From JAAXKN01 sp050259615 (GTDB lineage Bacteria; Bacteroidota; Ignavibacteria; Ignavibacteriales; SURF-24), in contig JBLNAZ010000101.1 in assembly GCA_050259615.1 (NCBI GenBank), positions 1 through 64,000 on the forward strand: DNA of 64,000 nucleotides, written 5' to 3'. A program made the position numbers and the translations under genes. Within the stretch, counting starts at the first letter, position 1; every line of letters starts with the position of its first letter. Below the pieces are notes generated by a model. The model saw nothing but the letters and a program-made list of their open reading frames with translations, had not been told where the DNA came from and did not search any database. Positions 61,018-64,000 of the stretch are shown here, piece after piece.

Positions 61018-63174
61018 CTAAAAAGCCTCACCTATGCCAAAGTGGATTTCAACAAAATTCTTGAAAAAACGCCTGTTTTTGTAAAGATTCATGAACGCTT
61101 TCCTTTCGTATGGGTCGTACGCCTTCAGGCCAATATCTAACCTGATTGGGGCAAAGGATGAATAATACCTTAAACCAGCGCCAACGGCTACTGCCAGCTG
61201 ATTAAACCTGAAATTCTCATATCCCATGAATGTGTTTCCATAGTCTACAAAGGCTGCACCGCCGAAGCTTCCCACAAAGCGGTTTCTCGTTTCAAACGAA
61301 CCTTCCATTAAGAAAGTGCCTCCGACGGGAATGTTGCGCAAAAACATGTTCTGGAAATCTGCCGCGGTAAGTATTGGAATATTTGCAGCTCTGGGAATAA
61401 GCTGCCTTGCACGCCAGCCGCGGACCGAGTTGCTGCCTCCTGCGGTAAAAAGCCTGTTAAGAGGAACGTCGTTTTTTGTACCCTCGTAGGTCTGCAGATA
61501 ACCGAGTGTAAACTTTATTCCGAAAGCGTTTACCGGTGAGTTGTATACATTAGGGAAATAGGATAACGAAGTCTGCATACGGTAAAACTGGGATCTCACA
61601 TTTATATAGCTGGCTCCAAGCCTTTTAATTATCGAGGGCAGAAGATTTCCTTCTTCAGCGGTCAAAGATAAATTGTAACCCTTTGTTGGGAACATCAGGT
61701 CGTTGGTTTTGTTTGCCCCAATTTCGGCTCCGATGATGGAGGTTATATTTCTCGAACTACGCAGATTATTTACAATAGAATCTACTTCAGACGGAGTTAA
61801 AGGAACATCAGTTGAAACAGCATTGTTTTTTATTACTGTCCGAACGTAATCCTCCAGAAGATTATCAACTGTCTTTTCAGCCGTATAGGATGTAATAAGA
61901 GAATTAAAATACACTTTCCTTGGAAGCTCAAAGTCCAGACTGATCTTAGTTCCGTAAATTAAGGAACGGTACTGCTTCTGCTTGTTTATTGTAAAATATC
62001 CTTCAAGCTTGCTGGTTATCCTTCTGTCGAAAAGAAATGGCTGTTCAACTGTTGCTCTAAGATCCACGTATCCTAAAATAGAAGTATCTCTGATTGAAGT
62101 TACAAAGCCGAAGATTTTGCTGTAGTCGATGTTAAAAACATCCTGCACGGCAAAACTGCCGCCCAGGGTAAACGTCCTGGCATTGCCAAGGAAGTTCTTG
62201 CGCGTGTAAGTAGTACCAAGACCCACGTTAAATGCGCTTTCCTGGTTGTTTATAATAATCTCAGGTGAAAGATCGTTCATCTGAGTTATATCACCGGTAA
62301 TATCCAGGTTTACAAGGTTTTTGTTTGAATCCGGTACAACGCCGCTGATTAAAACTGAAGAAAATAGATTCGTACGGTAAAGCCTTACCTGAGCCCTCTG
62401 CTTTTCATCTGCACTGTAATAGTCCCCTGGCTTAATGCTGACTATCTTTTTAAGGAGGGTATTTTCAACATATTCTTTTCCCGGCCCTTTTTTGTGCACC
62501 TCAAGGCTGTCTACCGTATAGCGTCTGCCGGGAACGACTCCAACATTGATATCCACAAAGCCAGAGTCTGTAAAGACATACACGTCAGGCCTTCTGATAT
62601 CGGCATTCATATAGCCATTGTCTCTTAGGAAAGTAATTACCGGCTTTGTCTCCTGATCTACCAGTGTCCTGGAAAACATCTTTGTGGTATCCACAGAGTA
62701 GTCATTGAGGATCTTCCGTTTGAATTCAACCGGCAGTGAATCGAGCCCCTGATAGCTAAAGCTCCTGATCTTAAAATCAGACCCTTCGATAATATTGTAG
62801 ATCAGAGTAACTTCTTTTTTATTTTTGTCGATATTGTAGGCATTTGAAAATTTCCCCTTGAAAAATCCGTTATCCCTGTAATACTTCTCCAGTGCTTTCA
62901 TATCTTCGGGAATCTTAAGAGAATCAAAGTACTCAGGCGGCAGACCTAAACTGCTGGAAATTTTATGCAGGAATTTATAGAACCAGTTGGGAGTGGCTTT
63001 CGAAGAAATTACAGTTTCAAGAACAGAGCCTGGAATTGAATTATTCCCATGGAATTCTATGTTGACAAGTTCATATTGTTCAACATTTTCCTGGTTTCCG
63101 GCCTGTGCAAAAAGGAAATTGTTGCCTGAAGCGACAATAACGAATGCAAGCAGCAAAATCTTGTAAATGGTCAT
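61018..63174 (-). CDS. BamA/TamA-family (Omp85) outer-membrane protein
   Basis: A 718-residue Omp85 protein with a signal peptide (about 1-24), three or more POTRA domains (about 35-310; LVNIEFHGNNSIPGSVLETVI, FKIRSFSYQGLDSLPVEFKRKI) and a 16-strand-type barrel with the conserved LFTAGGSNSVRGWRARQL loop and a C-terminal beta-signal ending in FGIGEAF. BamA has five POTRA domains and TamA three; the count is uncertain here, so it could be a TamA-like assembly factor rather than BamA. Confidence 0.9.
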   Translation of the reverse strand: MTIYKILLLAFVIVASGNNFLFAQAGNQENVEQYELVNIEFHGNNSIPGSVLETVISSKATPNWFYKFLHKISSSLGLPPEYFDSLKIPEDMKALEKYYRDNGFFKGKFSNAYNIDKNKKEVTLIYNIIEGSDFKIRSFSYQGLDSLPVEFKRKILNDYSVDTTKMFSRTLVDQETKPVITFLRDNGYMNADIRRPDVYVFTDSGFVDINVGVVPGRRYTVDSLEVHKKGPGKEYVENTLLKKIVSIKPGDYYSADEKQRAQVRLYRTNLFSSVLISGVVPDSNKNLVNLDITGDITQMNDLSPEIIINNQESAFNVGLGTTYTRKNFLGNARTFTLGGSFAVQDVFNIDYSKIFGFVTSIRDTSILGYVDLRATVEQPFLFDRRITSKLEGYFTINKQKQYRSLIYGTKISLDFELPRKVYFNSLITSYTAEKTVDNLLEDYVRTVIKNNAVSTDVPLTPSEVDSIVNNLRSSRNITSIIGAEIGANKTNDLMFPTKGYNLSLTAEEGNLLPSIIKRLGASYINVRSQFYRMQTSLSYFPNVYNSPVNAFGIKFTLGYLQTYEGTKNDVPLNRLFTAGGSNSVRGWRARQLIPRAANIPILTAADFQNMFLRNIPVGGTFLMEGSFETRNRFVGSFGGAAFVDYGNTFMGYENFRFNQLAVAVGAGLRYYSSFAPIRLDIGLKAYDPYERKAFMNLYKNRRFFKNFVEIHFGIGEAF

Positions 63175-63206
63175 ATTAAGTAGTTTCTGAAAATTCTGTT
63201 TTATTC

Positions 63207-63857
63207 CTAAAAAATATCTTCCAGATTATAATCCTTGTCAACTATCTTTAATTCCGGATAGTCTCTTTGGAAATGCCTTATAAAGAAATCTCTTACTTCC
63301 TTAACATTTATATTAGATGATAAATAAAGGGAAGTAGGTTTTTTCTCTACGGTAAAAAAGTGGGCATAATATACCTGGTCCTTGTTGAAATCTACAATAT
63401 AGGAGAAGATTTCACCGCCGCCGCTTCCCATAAAATAAGACTGTGAATCGTAGTAAAGCATTTCATAATTGGCGTTGCCCAGTTTTATCTTCTTTGTCAG
63501 GCTTTCAGTAAATGATCCCTTTAGAAGCGGGGTTTCATATGTTTTAGTCAGATCGTTATTGGCCTTCTTAAAGTAGAAAAACTTAATACCCCATTCGGAT
63601 TTGTCGTTCTTTTCTGTACCGGCCACAACTCCTGAGGTGGAATCTTCCTGAAATTTTCCTTCCTCAAAGTAACTCACCTTCGTTGCCAGAATCTGTTTTA
63701 CTCTTTCTGTAGCAAATTTCCTGTCGAGTTTCTTTGCAGAATCGGCAGTAACAACCGGTACTACCGGTTTCGGAGTCTCTTTTTTCCCGCACGATGTTAA
63801 AACAACTGAAAGAGATGAAAAAGCTATTACCAAAAGAAATTTAATTTTTGAAGTCAA
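63207..63857 (-). CDS. Putative lipoprotein of unknown function
   Basis: A 216-residue lipoprotein with a signal peptide whose lipobox ends at Cys23 (LTSC). The mature part is soluble, with alternating beta strands (ILATKVSYFEEGKFQEDSTSG; NYEMLYYDSQSYFMGSGGGEIFSYIVDFNKDQVYYAHFF). I recognise no family. The start appears to be a TTG at 63857, overlapping the preceding gene by 17 nt, so translation is probably coupled. It ends 32 nt before the Omp85 gene. Confidence 0.75.
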   Translation of the reverse strand: MTSKIKFLLVIAFSSLSVVLTSCGKKETPKPVVPVVTADSAKKLDRKFATERVKQILATKVSYFEEGKFQEDSTSGVVAGTEKNDKSEWGIKFFYFKKANNDLTKTYETPLLKGSFTESLTKKIKLGNANYEMLYYDSQSYFMGSGGGEIFSYIVDFNKDQVYYAHFFTVEKKPTSLYLSSNINVKEVRDFFIRHFQRDYPELKIVDKDYNLEDIF

Positions 63858-64000
63858 CTTCAGTTCCTGGTTTTATTACAGAATAGATCTCATCTATATT
63901 TTCATTACTTACGGCAGCAGAACCGTTCGTCCAGTTAAAAGTAAACGGCAGATTCTTAAAAATAAAATTCAGCCTTCCTGTTCCATGAATTCCGATAGCA
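63841..64000 (-). CDS. L,D-transpeptidase-like protein (C-terminal part, truncated by the window)
   Basis: The last 52 codons of a minus-strand gene whose N-terminus lies outside the window. The sequence aligns with the end of the YkuD L,D-transpeptidase domain: AIGIHGTG near the visible start, WTNGSAAVSNENIDEIYSVIKPGTEV near the end. In the family the WTxGC motif carries the catalytic cysteine; here that position is serine (codon TCT). It overlaps the TTG start of the downstream lipoprotein by 17 nt, so the pair is likely an operon. Assignment is from one motif-bearing fragment. Confidence 0.75.
   Translation of the reverse strand, partial: AIGIHGTGRLNFIFKNLPFTFNWTNGSAAVSNENIDEIYSVIKPGTEVDFKN

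Overview
The window is a dense, moderately AT-rich stretch of a Gram-negative bacterial chromosome. Several features point to the FCB group, and most specifically to an Ignavibacteria/Chlorobi-like lineage. There is a complete Bat (aerotolerance) operon, a KDO/LPS synthesis and Lpt export cluster, a bacillithiol-type deacetylase, OmpA/PorT-like and Omp85 outer-membrane proteins, and several promoter-like TAnnTTTG boxes of the Bacteroidota type. The lineage is inferred from gene content only. No rRNA, tRNA, IS element, prophage or CRISPR array is visible. TTG and GTG starts are fairly common.

Layout. 1-700 is non-coding, with a near-consensus promoter pointing out of the window to the left. 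701-2769 (+): a small HTH-like protein, a DUF3098-like membrane protein, an orphan bacterial-microcompartment (BMC) vertex protein (EutN/CcmL) and dprA. 2787-10554 (-): rarA, ftsB-like, ddl, a FucA-type class II aldolase, a Gfo/Idh/MocA oxidoreductase, metF and a penicillin-acylase-type Ntn hydrolase. 10741-19414 (+): rmuC, a PAS/GAF sensor kinase, a LiaF-like/LytS/LytTR signalling operon, a small HTH protein and a CoA-acylating aldehyde dehydrogenase with a BMC-type C-terminal targeting helix. 19483-27465 (-): lptB, OstA/LptA-like, lptC, kdsD, an unknown gene, kdsC-like, kdsA, ruvB and a membrane acyltransferase. 27715-31885 (-): a stand-alone B12-binding domain, a HIT protein, a PLP deaminase, kdsB, gatC and an M48 protease. 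31993-40819 (-): a YHS-type protein, then batE-D-C-B-A, a BatD-like protein, DUF58 and MoxR. 40901-45045 (-): a lipoprotein, an RlmI-like methyltransferase, DUF302, a GLYR-type dehydrogenase and bshB1. 45272-50034 (+): the electron-bifurcating NfnAB pair, an SGNH hydrolase and gatB. 50083-53821 (-): an outer-membrane barrel, Fe-type superoxide dismutase, an RmlD-like SDR and anmK. nfo (+) follows. 54894-64000 (-): DUF1460, dnaB, a type 4/5-like UDG, coaBC, rpoZ, gmk, yicC, an Omp85 protein, a lipoprotein and a truncated L,D-transpeptidase-like gene.

How the genes fit together. The clearest pathways are KDO-lipid A supply and transport (kdsA, kdsB, kdsC-like, kdsD, lptB, lptC, OstA), cell-wall synthesis and recycling (ddl, anmK, DUF1460, the L,D-transpeptidase-like gene), and redox homeostasis (Nfn, Sod, bshB1, Bat). 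The most unusual theme is a possible dispersed BMC pathway: a FucA-type aldolase producing lactaldehyde, an acylating aldehyde dehydrogenase with an encapsulation-like tail, and a lone shell-vertex gene, none of them next to other shell genes inside this window. Other points worth a second look are a KdsC-like phosphatase lacking the second catalytic aspartate, an L,D-transpeptidase-like protein with serine in place of the catalytic cysteine, an uncharacterised gene locked inside the KDO operon, and several repeat or operator-like arrays in promoter regions.
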